A DNA stretch of 47,627 nt from Poteriospumella lacustris (Eukaryota; Sar; Chrysophyceae; Chromulinales; Dinobryaceae): the NCBI GenBank assembly GCA_008000375.1, contig SMOI01000202.1, positions 12,794-60,420 on the forward strand, read 5' to 3'. The stretch's first letter is position 1. Each line of letters begins with the position of its first letter. Below are positions 47,593 through 47,627 of this stretch, in pieces. The position numbers and the translations under genes were made by a program. Below the pieces are notes generated by a model. It made no database searches. It was given only the letters and a program-made list of their open reading frames with translations, and was not told the DNA's origin.

Positions 47593-47627
47593 GTAGGGGC
47601 AGGGGCAGGGGCAGGGGCAGGGGCAGG
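47593..47627 (+). repeat. GGGGCA hexamer array at the window end
   Basis: Nearly six copies, running to the last base, so the array is truncated by the window. The G4 tracts could form quadruplexes. Confidence 0.9.

Larger units (their letters stand above)
44388..47627. other. 3.2-kb repeat-rich region without a recognisable gene
   Basis: From 44388 to about 45480 the plus strand is strongly pyrimidine-rich, as expected for a long 3' UTR of the RRM gene. From about 45743 to the end it flips to purine-rich, like 9674-10790 beside the other RRM gene. ORFs are long because of GC content but are all low-complexity. The region contains degenerate telomere-like repeats, G homopolymers and several short tandem arrays, listed separately. 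Confidence 0.55.

Overview
This window is nuclear DNA from a microbial eukaryote with a compact genome. I assembled 25 protein-coding genes with good support from the sequence, plus one doubtful ORF. Eighteen of the 25 need splicing. The 30 introns are short (56-127 bases, most 60-70), GT-AG, usually with a GTAAGT- or GTGAGT-like donor. Gene density is about one per 1.9 kb, on both strands. Neighbours are often divergent and share a promoter of 0.25-0.8 kb, or convergent with short 3' regions. GC content is uneven: some conserved genes are moderate, while the TrkH, WD40, glycosyltransferase and second RRM genes are so GC-rich that long spurious ORFs appear in every frame. An MGDG-synthase-like galactosyltransferase with an N-terminal signal peptide hints at a plastid, perhaps a complex one. 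I cannot name the lineage from this window alone; an alga or alga-derived protist is the most economical guess.

Layout. 0.1-5.3 kb: RING-LON protein, a small cysteine-rich protein made of four exons, a doubtful ORF, a coiled-coil protein, and proteasome maturation factor UMP1/POMP. 5.4-9.0 kb: MGDG-synthase-like enzyme, a Tim9-like intermembrane-space chaperone, and the Rieske protein of complex III. 9.0-15.0 kb: a 1.8-kb non-coding stretch, a two-RRM protein, a small coiled-coil gene and an NTF2-like-fold candidate. 15.3-19.9 kb: two divergent TrkH/HKT-type K+ transporter paralogues. 20.7-25.2 kb: renalase-like flavoprotein, Mic10 and RIO1 kinase. 25.3-36.8 kb: ankyrin-methyltransferase, CCDC174-like protein, exostosin glycosyltransferase, secreted ParB-like protein, an AT-richer gene-poor gap, cyclin Y-like protein, SnoaL-like protein and a membrane-anchored WD40 protein. 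37.3-44.4 kb: secreted GT4 glycosyltransferase, bystin and a second two-RRM protein. 44.4-47.6 kb: 3.2 kb of repeat-rich DNA without a recognisable gene, with telomere-like repeats inside it and a GGGGCA array at the very end.

How the genes fit together. Most are single-copy housekeeping genes: mitochondrial inner membrane and intermembrane space (Tim9, Rieske, Mic10), 40S ribosome maturation (RIO1, bystin), proteasome assembly (POMP), ubiquitin (RING-LON), RNA processing (two RRM genes, CCDC174-like) and glycan or lipid synthesis (MGDG synthase, exostosin, GT4). The two clearest signs of recent evolution are the TrkH pair, whose inverted genes share a perfect 362-bp block, and the RRM paralogue pair, which keeps an intron at the same position and phase and has unusually long pyrimidine-rich downstream regions. 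I found no CRISPR, integrase, transposase or tRNA.
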